Of a DNA stretch of 64,000 bases, positions 34,868 to 44,011 are shown piece after piece (positions within the stretch are counted from its first letter, which is position 1; each line of letters opens with the position of its first letter). The notes below the pieces were generated by a model. It was given only the letters and a program-made list of their open reading frames with translations. It was not told the origin of the DNA and made no database searches. The position numbers were made by a program, and so were the translations under genes. The stretch spans positions 117,080 to 181,079 of the forward strand of contig NZ_QTQP01000012.1 of NCBI RefSeq assembly GCF_003854275.1. Reading direction: 5' to 3'. The DNA comes from Burkholderia sp. Bp8963 (GTDB taxonomy: Bacteria > Pseudomonadota > Gammaproteobacteria > Burkholderiales > Burkholderiaceae).

Positions 34868-35734
34868 ATGAACTGGGACGACGCGCGCATCTTCGTCGCG
34901 CTCCATCGGGAAAAGACCTTGCGCGGTGCCGCACGCGCGCTCGACATCGACCAGGCGACGGTCGGCCGCCGGCTCGCCGCGCTCGAGCATGCGCTCGGCG
35001 CGACGCTGTTCCTGCGCACGTCGAAGGGTTATGAGCTGACGCCCGTCGGCCGCATCGCGATCCGCGCCGCCGAGGCGATGGAGCAGTCCGCGCACGATCT
35101 CGTGCGCCACACGCAAGGCGTCGACAAGCGGCTCGCCGGCGAAGTGAAGATCACGACGACGGACGCGCTCGCGCTCGAATTCGTGATGCCGGCCATCGAG
35201 CGCGTGCACGCGAAGCATCCGGACGTGTCGGTGGTGCTCGACACGTCGACGCAGATCCTCAATCTCGCGAAGCGCGAGGCCGACATCGCGATCCGCACCG
35301 TCAAGCCCGCCAATCCGGATCTGCTCGCGCGCCGTGTCGCGCAATGGGAAGTCGGGCTGTACGCGTCCCCCGACTACCTGCGGCATCGCGGCGAGCCGGT
35401 GCCGGGCGAGCGGTTCGCCGGCCACGATCTCGCCGTCTACCAGCCGCACATCGCGGCAGCCCGCGCGCCCGCATTCGTCGGCGAGCCGCTGACCAACGGC
35501 CGCATCGTCGCGCGCCTGAATGCGAACCTGACGCTGCGCGCGGCGCTCAAGGCCGGGTTCGGCATCGGCCAGCTGCCGGTGCCGATGGGCGAACGCGACG
35601 GGCTCGTGCGAATCTGGCCCGATCGGTCGGGCGACGTTTCGTATGACATATGGCTCGTCACGCACCAGGACCTGCGCCACACCGCGCGCATCCGCGTGAC
35701 GATCGATGCGATCGTGTCGGCGTTCGGGGGCTGA
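34868..35734 (+). CDS. LysR-family transcriptional regulator
   Basis: A 288-aa regulator with N-terminal WDDARIFVALHREKTLRGAA, DIDQATVGRRLAALEHALG and an effector domain from about 90. GGAGG lies 5 nt before the ATG. It is divergent from the quinone oxidoreductase gene, and a clear palindrome lies in the gap. A role in quinone or electrophile stress is inferred from that neighbour. Confidence 0.92.
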   Translation: MNWDDARIFVALHREKTLRGAARALDIDQATVGRRLAALEHALGATLFLRTSKGYELTPVGRIAIRAAEAMEQSAHDLVRHTQGVDKRLAGEVKITTTDALALEFVMPAIERVHAKHPDVSVVLDTSTQILNLAKREADIAIRTVKPANPDLLARRVAQWEVGLYASPDYLRHRGEPVPGERFAGHDLAVYQPHIAAARAPAFVGEPLTNGRIVARLNANLTLRAALKAGFGIGQLPVPMGERDGLVRIWPDRSGDVSYDIWLVTHQDLRHTARIRVTIDAIVSAFGG

Positions 35735-35829
35735 CCGGCGCAACGCGCGACGCGCACGCCACCACGATCGGAACCCGTTGAAACGGCGATTGTCTATACA
35801 TCTATCGCCCTTTTTCAAGGGGATTCCAA

Positions 35830-37200
35830 ATGGCTGCCATGGAAACCGGGGCATCGCCCCTCTCGGACGAGGAGGCGCGGCGCCAGTTGCGGCGCGCCGT
35901 CATCGCCAGCACGGTCGGCACGACGATCGAATGGTATGACTTCTTCCTCTACAGCACCGTGACCGGTCTGGTCTTCGCGAAGCTGTACTTCCCCCAATCC
36001 CACCCGCTGGTCGGTACGCTGCAGGCGTTCCTGATCTATGCGGTCGGCTTTGTCGCGCGGCCGGTCGGTGCGGCGATCTTCGGCCACTATGGCGACCGCA
36101 TCGGACGCAAGGCCACGCTGATCGTGACGCTGCTGCTGATGGGGCTCGCGACGTTCGCCGTCGCGTTCGTCCCGACCTATGCGGTGATCGGCATCTGGGG
36201 CGCGGTCGCGCTCACGGTGCTGCGCTTCATCCAGGGCGTCGGTGTCGGCGGCGAATGGGGCGGCTCGGTGCTGATGTCGATGGAATGGGCGCGCACCAAC
36301 GCGCATCGCGGCTTCGTTGCGTCGTGGCCGCAGTTCGGCGTGCCGGCCGGGCTATTCCTCGCGAACCTCGCCGTGCTGGCCGTCAGCTGGATCGCCGGCA
36401 ACAGCTTCCTCACGTGGGGCTGGCGCGTGCCGTTCGTCCTCAGCATCGTGCTGGTCGCGATCGGCCTCTACATCCGGCTGAACATTCTCGAGACGCCGAT
36501 CTTCGCGAAGCTGCTCGCCGAGCACCGGATCGAGCGGACGCCAATGCTCGAAGTGCTGCGCCGCCAGCCGAAGGACATCCTGCTGTCGGCATTCGCGCGC
36601 ATGGCTGAACAGGCGCCGTTCTACATCTACACCGCGTTCGTGTTCACCTATGGCGTCACGGCACTCGGCGTGTCGCGCAACCTGCTGCTCGCGGCGGTGC
36701 TTGCCGCGTCGGTCGTGGAGTTCTTCACGATCCCGCTGTTCGGCCACGTGTCCGACCTGATCGGGCGGCGGCGGATGTACATCACCGGCGCGATTGCCGC
36801 CGGCCTGTTCGGCTTCGTCTACTTCGGGATGGTCGATACGAAGATCGCGGCGTGGATCTTCATCGCGATCGTGCTGTCGCTGGTGCCGCATTCGATGATG
36901 TACGGGCCGCAGGCCGCGCTGATCGCGGAATCCTTCACGGGGCGCCTGCGCTACAGCGGCGCGTCGCTCGGCTACCAGCTCGCGTCGGTGATCGCCGGCG
37001 GCCCGGCACCGCTGATCGCGACGGCGCTGTTCGCCTACTACCACTCGGGCTACGCGATCGCGATCTATGTGGCGGTGTGCGCGGTGTTCAGCGTGGTCTC
37101 CGCGGCGATGCTCGGTGACTACACCAACAAGGACATCTCGCGGGAATACGACGACATGCGGGGGATCGGCGACAGCGGGCATGCGCCGCCGGTGACATGA
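35830..37200 (+). CDS. MFS metabolite:H+ symporter (MHS family, ShiA/ProP-like)
   Basis: A 456-aa protein with about 12 transmembrane helices. The first segment ASTVGTTIEWYDFFLYSTVT, the loop GHYGDRIGRKATLI and the GGEWGGSVLMSMEWA motif are hallmarks of the metabolite:H+ symporter family (shikimate, citrate, alpha-ketoglutarate, proline/betaine). AAGGGG lies before the ATG. Monocistronic. The substrate cannot be told from motifs. Confidence 0.92.
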   Translation: MAAMETGASPLSDEEARRQLRRAVIASTVGTTIEWYDFFLYSTVTGLVFAKLYFPQSHPLVGTLQAFLIYAVGFVARPVGAAIFGHYGDRIGRKATLIVTLLLMGLATFAVAFVPTYAVIGIWGAVALTVLRFIQGVGVGGEWGGSVLMSMEWARTNAHRGFVASWPQFGVPAGLFLANLAVLAVSWIAGNSFLTWGWRVPFVLSIVLVAIGLYIRLNILETPIFAKLLAEHRIERTPMLEVLRRQPKDILLSAFARMAEQAPFYIYTAFVFTYGVTALGVSRNLLLAAVLAASVVEFFTIPLFGHVSDLIGRRRMYITGAIAAGLFGFVYFGMVDTKIAAWIFIAIVLSLVPHSMMYGPQAALIAESFTGRLRYSGASLGYQLASVIAGGPAPLIATALFAYYHSGYAIAIYVAVCAVFSVVSAAMLGDYTNKDISREYDDMRGIGDSGHAPPVT

Positions 37201-37245
37201 TGATCTGATCTCACGGCTGGCGACGCGCGAGCCGCGCCGCACCAG

Positions 37246-37277
37246 CAAAAAGAGCCTGGAAACCGACGTTCCCAGGC
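37246..37277 (-). terminator. intrinsic terminator of the purine permease gene
   Basis: On the minus strand the arms GCCTGGGAA and TTCCAGGC pair (one bulge) around a 7-nt loop and are followed by TCTTTTT. It lies about 95 nt past the permease stop. The plus-strand MFS gene at 35830 ends nearby and may use the same stem without a T-run. Confidence 0.72.
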
Positions 37278-37370
37278 CTTGAGGCCATCAACGATGATGA
37301 TGGTTGTGGAGACAACGTCCTCCCTGCACGCTGCCGCGGCCCTGTCCGCGGCAGCGTGCGACGGGTCTCG

Positions 37371-38756
37371 TCAGATCGCCCAGCCGCCCAGGTAGAACAC
37401 GACGAGCACGGCCGCGATGATCACGGTGCCGACGTTGAGCTTGCGGAATTCGCCGCTGGCGATGCGCCCGATCACGAGCGTCGAAAAGCCGAGCATGATG
37501 CCCGTCACAATGTTCGCGGTCAGCACGATGAACACCGCGCACACGAGCCCCGACATCGCATCGACCATGTCGTCCATGTGCAGCTTGCTCACGCTGCTCA
37601 GCATCAGCAGGCCGACGTACATCAGCGCGGGCGCGGTCGCATACGACGGCACGAGCGCCGCGAGCGGCGAGAAAAACATCACGATCAGGAACAGCAGGCC
37701 GACCACCGCGGCGGCGAGGCCCGTCTTCGCGCCGGCGGCCACGCCGACGCTCGACTCGATGTAGGCCGCCGCCGGCGCGCCGCCGAGGAAGCCGGAGAAG
37801 ATCGAGCTGACCGAATCGGCGGTCAGCGCGCGGCCGCCGTTGATGATGCGGCCGTTCTCGTCGAGCTGGCCCGCCTGCCCCGCGACTGCGCGGATCGTGC
37901 CGGTCGCGTCGAACACGGCCGTCATCACGAGCGCCAGCACGCTCGGCAGCACGGCCATCGACAGCGCGCCCTTGAGGTCCATCGCGCCGATCAGCGACGC
38001 ATGCCCCGGCGCGCTCAGCGACGGCAGCGCGAAGATGCCGTGGTACTTCACGTCCGGATCGAACGCGAGGCCGAACGCCGAGATCGCGATCACGACGAGC
38101 AGGATCCCGCCCGGCACGCGGCGCTTTTCCAGCCCGAAGATCGCCGCGAGGCCGATCACCGACATGATCACCGGCAGCGCGGTGACGTGGCCGAGCGTCA
38201 CCGGCAGGCCGGCGCCCGGGTTCTTGATCACGAGGCCGACATCGTTCGACGCGATCAGCAGCAGGAACAGGCCGATGCCGATCCCCGTGCCGTGCGCGAC
38301 GCCCGCGGGCAGGTTGCGCAGGATCCACGAGCGCACGCCGGTGACGGAAATGCCGGTGAACACGAGCCCCATCAGGAACACGGCGCCGAGCGCGACCGTC
38401 GGCGACAGCCCCTTGCCGAGCACGAGGCCGAATGCGGTGAATGCGGTCAGCGAAATCGCGCAGCCGATCGCGATCGGCAGCTTCGCCCACAGGCCCATCA
38501 GCAGCGAGCCGAAGGCCGTCGTCAGGCAGACGGCGACGAACACGGCGCTCGTGTCGAAACCGGCCTTGCCGAACATGCCGGGCACGACGAACACCGAATA
38601 GACCATCGCCAGGAAGGTGGTGATACCCGCGACGACTTCCCGGCGCTGCGTGCTGCCGCGCAGGGAAATCCCGAAATATCGATCGATGGCGCCCTTGGCG
38701 CCGAACTCCGCTTCCGCGCCGACGCCGGCGACCGGCTGCACCGGGGTATCACTCAT
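37371..38756 (-). CDS. NCS2-family purine permease (AzgA/GhxP-like)
   Basis: A 461-aa inner-membrane protein with about 12-14 helices. Motifs [38 protein letters not shown] and [20 protein letters not shown] are typical of the AzgA-like branch, which imports guanine, hypoxanthine or adenine with protons. AAGGAG precedes the ATG at 38756. The gene stands alone with its own leader hairpin and terminator. Purine specificity is inferred at family level. Confidence 0.92.
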   Translation of the reverse strand: MSDTPVQPVAGVGAEAEFGAKGAIDRYFGISLRGSTQRREVVAGITTFLAMVYSVFVVPGMFGKAGFDTSAVFVAVCLTTAFGSLLMGLWAKLPIAIGCAISLTAFTAFGLVLGKGLSPTVALGAVFLMGLVFTGISVTGVRSWILRNLPAGVAHGTGIGIGLFLLLIASNDVGLVIKNPGAGLPVTLGHVTALPVIMSVIGLAAIFGLEKRRVPGGILLVVIAISAFGLAFDPDVKYHGIFALPSLSAPGHASLIGAMDLKGALSMAVLPSVLALVMTAVFDATGTIRAVAGQAGQLDENGRIINGGRALTADSVSSIFSGFLGGAPAAAYIESSVGVAAGAKTGLAAAVVGLLFLIVMFFSPLAALVPSYATAPALMYVGLLMLSSVSKLHMDDMVDAMSGLVCAVFIVLTANIVTGIMLGFSTLVIGRIASGEFRKLNVGTVIIAAVLVVFYLGGWAI

Positions 38757-38784
38757 GAGCTTGCTCCTTTATCAGCATGCTGAA

Positions 38785-38802
38785 ACGGCCGCGCGCGGCC
38801 GT
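38785..38802 (-). other. 18-bp GC palindrome in the leader of the purine permease gene
   Basis: ACGGCCGCGCGCGGCCGT is a perfect 18-bp palindrome about 28 nt upstream of the permease ATG, so it would form a tight hairpin in the mRNA leader. It may affect translation or be an operator. Nothing resembling a purine riboswitch core was found around it. Confidence 0.4.
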
Positions 38803-39176
38803 CATCAGGTTTGTCTCGTCTCTTGACAGGCTTGTCGGCAACGTCGGAAGGACGGGCGAGCCGCGATGCGTCTCGTCGATTCGCGAAGCGCGGGCCGTCT
38901 TGTTTTGCGCGATATCGTGCGCTCTGTATCAGCCCGGCCATTCGAATCTTGCCGAAGCGAAGGGTAGGCGAACAGAACATCGCATCCCATTGGGCCGTCG
39001 GCATGCAGCGCATGTCATAGCGCTTATATCGGCGTGGAACCGGGCTTTTTCGCCGCCGACCGCGTGTATACGCCTAGTCCGGTTCCGTTAAGACGAGTAT
39101 TTGAATACAGGGGGCAGGCGCGCGGACTCGGCCGGCATGGCGGCGACATCGCAGGTTTTTCGCGGCGGGATTTTAC

Positions 39177-39230
39177 TGCTGCCGGGGTCGTGCTACCGGG
39201 GTTGTGCTGCCGGGCTTGTACTACCGCGCG
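39177..39230. repeat. 14-bp tandem repeat, about 3.9 copies
   Basis: Units TGCTGCCGGGGTCG, TGCTACCGGGGTTG, TGCTGCCGGGCTTG and a diverged partial TACTACCGCGCG follow without gaps. The array lies downstream of the minus-strand ppk2 gene and encodes nothing obvious. Copy number could vary between strains. Confidence 0.7.
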
Positions 39231-39303
39231 TTCGCGCGGCCCGGCGCGCGCCGGCCCGATTGCGCCAGGCGGGGCCCGATGCCCCGCCGGCCGCAAACCC
39301 GCA

Positions 39304-40236
39304 TCAGTAGGTGTCGGGGACGTACATGTCGTCCGGCACCGGATGGCGGATGTAGTCTTCGTGATGAACGCGCTCCGGCAGCACGACCGCGGAATGCTCG
39401 ACGTCGTGATACGGCACTTGCCCGAGCAGGTGCTTGATGCAGGTCAGGCGCGCCTTCTTCTTGTCGTCCGCGCGCACGACCCACCAGCGCGATTCCGGAA
39501 TATGCGAGCGCTCGAGCATCACTTCCTTCGCCTGCGTGTACGCTTCCCAGCGCCGGCGGCTCTCGAGGTCCATCGGGCTCAGCTTCCACTGTTTCAGCGG
39601 ATCGTCGATGCGGCTCTGGAAGCGCAGCTCCTGTTCGTCGTCCGACACCGAGAACCAGTACTTGACGATCTGGATGCCGCTTCTCACCAGCATCTTCTCG
39701 AACTCGGGCACCGACCGGAAGAACTCGTCGTATTCGTCGTCGGTGCAGAACCCCATCACGCGCTCGACGCCGGCGCGGTTATACCAGCTTCGATCGAACA
39801 GCACGATTTCGCCGGCGGCCGGAAGATGCGCGACATAGCGCTGGAAATACCATTGCGTGCGCTCGCGCGTCGTCGGCGCGGGAAGCGCCGCGACCCGGCA
39901 CACGCGCGGGTTCAGCCGCTGCGTGATGCGCTTGATGACCCCGCCCTTTCCGGCCGCGTCCCGGCCCTCGAAAATCACGACCAGCCGGTGGCCGGAATGA
40001 ACGACCCAGTCCTGGAGCTTCACCAGCTCCCCCTGCAAACGCAACAGCTCGCGGAAGTAATGCTGGCGTTCCGCGCGCCGGTCGCTGTCCGTCGCGGTGT
40101 CGGACTCGAAGCGCCGGTCGTCGAGCTCCAGTTCGAATTCCTCGTCCAGGCTGTCGATCAGTTCCGCTTGCAGGCGCGCATATCGATCCCGATCGGCGTC
40201 AGCGGCTGCATCGTTGGTCGGAAGAGCATCTTTCAT
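39304..40236 (-). CDS. ppk2: polyphosphate kinase 2
   Basis: A 310-aa PPK2-family enzyme with Walker A EGRDAAGKGGVIKRI, and the lid/Walker B region LFDRSWYNRAGVERVMGFC. It transfers phosphate between polyphosphate and nucleotides (class cannot be set by eye). The start is uncertain: MKDALPTNDAA at 40236 has only a weak ribosome site, and the frame stays open for another 94 low-complexity residues to 40518. The conserved domain begins well inside, so 40236 is a cautious choice. A PiT phosphate transporter lies 3.8 kb upstream on the same strand. Confidence 0.9.
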   Translation of the reverse strand: MKDALPTNDAAADADRDRYARLQAELIDSLDEEFELELDDRRFESDTATDSDRRAERQHYFRELLRLQGELVKLQDWVVHSGHRLVVIFEGRDAAGKGGVIKRITQRLNPRVCRVAALPAPTTRERTQWYFQRYVAHLPAAGEIVLFDRSWYNRAGVERVMGFCTDDEYDEFFRSVPEFEKMLVRSGIQIVKYWFSVSDDEQELRFQSRIDDPLKQWKLSPMDLESRRRWEAYTQAKEVMLERSHIPESRWWVVRADDKKKARLTCIKHLLGQVPYHDVEHSAVVLPERVHHEDYIRHPVPDDMYVPDTY

Positions 40237-40553
40237 GGGAGTCCCTGTATTGCCTGTGGAAAAGGATGTGCCGGAAAGCGGCGCACGCGAGGGCGGCGGC
40301 GCGCCGGTCGGGTCCGGCAGCGCGAGCGCGCGGCCCTGCCCGCCGTTGCGCTCCGCGACGGCGGGCGTCGCCGTTGCGAACGCCTGCAGCATCGGTCGAA
40401 CGGGCACCATGCTTGCGGCCATGAAACGACGAAACAGCGCGTCGCGCAAGCGCGACCGATGACTGCCGGACCGTTGGCGCCTGCGCATCCGGGCACCGCG
40501 AACCAAGCGTCTGACCACGTAAGATCCCCCGAAGTTTTCAGCGAATGAAAGGA

Positions 40554-41894
40554 TCAGGATTCTACGTCGGCGAGACTGAAAATCTCGGTTTTGTCGTTGT
40601 ATGAGAAGACTTCGCCGTAGCGGCCCCAGTCGATCACCGCGTCGAGCGTCTCCTCGGCGGCGCCATCGGTCAGGAAATCCTCGAGTTCCTGCTCGAAGCG
40701 CACGCGCGGCGCGCGATGGCCCGGCCGCTCGTCGAGCACTTTCTTGATCTGCGCGGCGAGCGGCACATGCTTCAGCAGATGATCCGCGAACATCAGCTTG
40801 CGCTCCTGCGTGCCGAACTCCGCGAACACGCGCCCCGGCGGCGTCAGGATCACGTCGCCTTCGCGCACGTCCGCGAAGCCGAGGTACTGCAGCACTTCGG
40901 CGATCGGGAACAGGTCGTCGACCTCAAGATGCAGCGTGCGCGCGATTTCCGGCATGTCCGCACGGCCGTGGTACGGCGCCATCACGAGCGTTTCGATCAG
41001 GCCGGCCATCAGGTTGGTCGACACCCTCGGCAGCCGGCTGCTGGGTTCGAGCCCCTTCTTCGTCGCCTCGCCGATCTGGCGCGCGGTCATCTTCGCGTAG
41101 ATGTCGTCGACGAGCTTGCGGAACGCCGGGTCGAGGCGGTTGCGCGGATGCTTGAACGGCACCTTGATCTCGGCGATCACGCGGCCCGGGTTCGACGACA
41201 GCACGAGGATCCGGTCGCACATGAACACCGCTTCCTCGATGTTGTGCGTGACGATCAGCACCGACTTGATCGGCATGCGGCCCTGCGTCCACAGGTCGAG
41301 CAGGTCGGTACGCAGCGTCTCGGCCGTCAGCACGTCGAGCGCCGAGAACGGTTCGTCCATCAGCAGGATCGTCGGATCGACGACGAGCGCGCGCGCAAAG
41401 CCCACACGCTGGCGCATGCCGCCCGACAGCTCGCGCGGATACGCGTTCTCGAAGCCGTCGAGACCGATCAGGTCGATCGCCGCAAGGGCGCGCTCGCGCC
41501 GCTCGCGCGCATCGACGCCGAGCGCCTCGAGGCCCGCTTCCACGTTCTGCAGCACGGTGAGCCACGGGAACAGCGCGAAGGTCTGGAACACCATCGCGAC
41601 GCCTTCGGCCGGGCCGCGCAGCGGCTTGCCGAGGTAGCTCACCTCGCCGCCGGTCGGCTCGATCAGGCCGGCGATGATCCGCAACAGCGTCGACTTGCCC
41701 GAGCCCGAGCGGCCGAGCAGCCCGACGATCTCGCCTTCGCGCAGCGACAGGTTCGCGTCGTCAAGCACCAGCAGCTCGCCCTGGTTCTTGTTGAAACCAC
41801 GGCTGACGCGGTCGACACGCAGGATTTCGTCACCGAGCTTCGGTGGCACCGGCTGGGCCTGAACGGGGGCGTTTACAGCATTCGGATTTTGCAT
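40554..41894 (-). CDS. NitT/TauT-like ABC transporter ATPase with C-terminal AAA-associated domain
   Basis: A 446-aa ATPase: Walker A GRSGSGKST, Q-loop FQTFALFPWLTV, signature LSGGMRQR, Walker B ILLMDEPFSALD (about residues 20-260), followed by a 170-residue extra domain (LAGLIETLVMAPYHGRADMP onward) that resembles the AAA-associated C-terminal domain of nitrate/sulfonate-type transporters. It lies 22 nt after the fused permease gene, so the two form one unit. The extra domain probably regulates transport. Confidence 0.9.
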   Translation of the reverse strand: MQNPNAVNAPVQAQPVPPKLGDEILRVDRVSRGFNKNQGELLVLDDANLSLREGEIVGLLGRSGSGKSTLLRIIAGLIEPTGGEVSYLGKPLRGPAEGVAMVFQTFALFPWLTVLQNVEAGLEALGVDARERRERALAAIDLIGLDGFENAYPRELSGGMRQRVGFARALVVDPTILLMDEPFSALDVLTAETLRTDLLDLWTQGRMPIKSVLIVTHNIEEAVFMCDRILVLSSNPGRVIAEIKVPFKHPRNRLDPAFRKLVDDIYAKMTARQIGEATKKGLEPSSRLPRVSTNLMAGLIETLVMAPYHGRADMPEIARTLHLEVDDLFPIAEVLQYLGFADVREGDVILTPPGRVFAEFGTQERKLMFADHLLKHVPLAAQIKKVLDERPGHRAPRVRFEQELEDFLTDGAAEETLDAVIDWGRYGEVFSYNDKTEIFSLADVES

Positions 41895-41916
41895 CGCGTT
41901 TCGCTCTCAATCGGTT

Positions 41917-43668
41917 TCAGTCAACACGCAGCTTCGACTCGGCATACGCGAACAGCGGGCGCCACAGCAGGCGGTTGAACAGTGTCACGAACAGTGACAT
42001 CACCGCGATGCCGAGGATGATCTTCGGGAAGTCTCCGGCAGCGGTCATTTGCGCGATGTACGCGCCGAGGCCGTGCGCGGTGACCTTGGTGTCGCCCCAC
42101 TGCACGGCTTCCGACACGATGCTCGCGTTCCATGCGCCGCCCGACGCGGTGATCGCGCCCGTCACGTAATACGGGAAGATGCCCGGCAGCATGGCCTGGC
42201 GCCACCATTGCCGGCCACGGATGCGAAAGTTGGCGGTCACTTCCTTGTAGTCGTTCGGATAGGCGGTCGCGCCGGCGATCACGTTGAACAGGATGTACCA
42301 CTGCGTGCCGAGCACGATCAGCGGCGACAGCCAGATGTCGGCGTTCAGGTGGAATTTCACGATCACGATCACGAACACCGGGAACAGCAGGTTCGCCGGG
42401 AACGCGGCCAGGAACTGCGCGAGCGGCTGCACCTTTTCGGCGAGCGCCGGGCGCAACCCGATCAGCACGCCGACCGGCACCCAGATCACCGACGCGATCG
42501 CGATCAGCAGCGTGACGCGCAGCAGCGTGATGAGGCCGAGCACGAGCACGTGCCCCACTTCGTCGAGCGTGACGCCGGTGCGCACGTAAGCGACCACGCG
42601 CCACACGACGTACGCGGTCAGCAGAATCACCACGATGCCCCACACGACATCGCCGATGCGCGACGACTGCCCCGGTTGCGCCTGCCGGGATCCTGCGCGC
42701 CCGAAGGCCGGCAAGCGCAACGGCGCACGTGCGGCCCGCGACAGCATCCAGCCCATCGGCTCGAGCGTGCGGTGGATCAGCTGCGTGCGGCGCAGCAGGT
42801 CGAGCAGCCACGACCGGGGTACGTCGCCCGAGCTCGTGTTTTCCATCCGGAACTTGTCGGCCCACGCGACGAGCGGGCGGAACAGGAACTGGTCATACGC
42901 GAGGATCACGACCGTCATCGCGAGGATCACCCAGCCGATTGCGCCGATGTTCTTGTCGCCGATCGCCTGCGCGAGATACGCGCCGATGCCCGGCAGCGTG
43001 ATCGTATTGTTGCCGACCGTGATCGCCTCGGATGCGACGACGAAGAACCAGCCGCCCGACATCGACATCATCATGTTCCAGATCAGGCCCGGCATCGAGA
43101 ACGGCACCTCGAGCTTCCAGAAGCGCTGCCACCCGGTCAGGTGAAAGCCGCGCGACACCTCGCCGAGATCGTGCGGCACGGTGCGCAGCGACTGGTAGAA
43201 GCTGAACGTCATGTTCCACGCCTGGCTCGTCCAGATCGCGAAGATCGCGGCGAGCTCGGCGCCGAGCACGCGGCCCGGGAACAGCGCGAGGAAGAACGTG
43301 ACCGTAAACGAGATGTAACCGAGCACCGGCACCGACTGCAGGATGTCGAGGATCGGGATCAGCACCTTCTCGGCCCGGCGGCTCTTCGCGGCGAGCGTGC
43401 CGTACACGAGCGTGAACGCGAGCGACGCGACCATCGCGGCGAGCATCCGCAGCGTCGTGCGCAGCGCGTATTCGGGCAGGTTCGACGGGTCGAGCGAGAT
43501 CGCCTGGGTCTTCAGCGTCGAAATCGGCGCAAGCGTCTGATGGAAGCCGATCGCCGCCATCGCGATCAGGCAGACGATCAGCGGAAACGCGACGAAGTCC
43601 CAGCGGTTGGGCAACACACGCCACACCGACGCATTCGCGCGGCGGCTCGGGTCAAAGCTGAGATCCAT
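41917..43668 (-). CDS. ABC transporter permease with two fused permease domains
   Basis: A 583-aa membrane protein carrying two binding-protein-dependent permease domains in tandem: the first around 60-270 with VSRGFHLTGWQRFWKLEVPF, the second around 370-570 with FRIRGRQWWRQAMLPGIFPY. The two EAA loops predict a single chain forming the whole transmembrane channel, with the ATPase at 40554 as its engine. No periplasmic binding protein gene is adjacent. Anion-type substrates (nitrate, sulfonate) are suggested only by family. Confidence 0.9.
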   Translation of the reverse strand: MDLSFDPSRRANASVWRVLPNRWDFVAFPLIVCLIAMAAIGFHQTLAPISTLKTQAISLDPSNLPEYALRTTLRMLAAMVASLAFTLVYGTLAAKSRRAEKVLIPILDILQSVPVLGYISFTVTFFLALFPGRVLGAELAAIFAIWTSQAWNMTFSFYQSLRTVPHDLGEVSRGFHLTGWQRFWKLEVPFSMPGLIWNMMMSMSGGWFFVVASEAITVGNNTITLPGIGAYLAQAIGDKNIGAIGWVILAMTVVILAYDQFLFRPLVAWADKFRMENTSSGDVPRSWLLDLLRRTQLIHRTLEPMGWMLSRAARAPLRLPAFGRAGSRQAQPGQSSRIGDVVWGIVVILLTAYVVWRVVAYVRTGVTLDEVGHVLVLGLITLLRVTLLIAIASVIWVPVGVLIGLRPALAEKVQPLAQFLAAFPANLLFPVFVIVIVKFHLNADIWLSPLIVLGTQWYILFNVIAGATAYPNDYKEVTANFRIRGRQWWRQAMLPGIFPYYVTGAITASGGAWNASIVSEAVQWGDTKVTAHGLGAYIAQMTAAGDFPKIILGIAVMSLFVTLFNRLLWRPLFAYAESKLRVD

Positions 43669-43964
43669 CAGGGTGTTTCTCCGTCGAGAGAGCGTTGGGA
43701 CAGACTGGCCGACGGTCCGCGATCGTCCGTCGGCGGCCGGAACGGCCGACCGCGCTGCGGCGATCGATCGCGACGTGCGCCGGCACGTTTCCGGCATTCA
43801 TGCGCCGCGTATCCGCGTATGCGCGTATTCGTCCACGCCGCCCGCAGCGTCCGCAACGGGGACGCGGAACGCGCACGCGGCACGGCACCTGCGGCAGGGA
43901 TTCCGGCCGGCGGCCGGCGCCCAGCGGTCGCGGCACCCGGAGCGGTGAGCGCCGGGCGCCCGAC

Positions 43965-44006
43965 CGGGCTTGCTTCATCGGGCTTGCTTCATCGGGCTTA
44001 CATCAT
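43965..44006. repeat. 14-bp tandem repeat, three copies
   Basis: CGGGCTTGCTTCAT occurs twice exactly and a third time as CGGGCTTACATCAT, without gaps. The array sits just past the stop of the PiT transporter (44012, minus strand) in the 343-nt gap 43669-44011. Nothing else in that gap looks coding. Confidence 0.75.
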
Positions 44007-44011
44007 CCGGA

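Larger units (their letters stand above)
38757..39303. other. 547-nt intergenic region between purine permease and PPK2
   Basis: No convincing gene. It holds the leader palindrome at 38785, an inverted repeat GGAACCGG (39036-39043) / CCGGTTCC (39079-39086) with a 35-nt interval, a 14-bp tandem repeat at 39177-39230 and GC-rich hairpins near 39230-39290. The last group lies just past the ppk2 stop and may end its transcript. The permease promoter should lie on the minus strand somewhere in 38810-39050 but is not assigned. Confidence 0.5.

Noticed and set aside
39177..39230. A CRISPR-like array
   Set aside because: Units are 14 bp and directly adjacent with no spacers, so this is an ordinary tandem repeat. 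The same holds for 43965-44006 and 48761-48832.
38757..39303. A possible purine riboswitch before the purine permease
   Set aside because: No conserved three-way-junction core was found, and the only clear structure is a simple GC palindrome.
40237..40518. A 94-residue N-terminal extension of PPK2
   Set aside because: The frame is open, but the extension is low-complexity, lies outside the conserved domain and has no strong ribosome site. It is kept as an alternative only.
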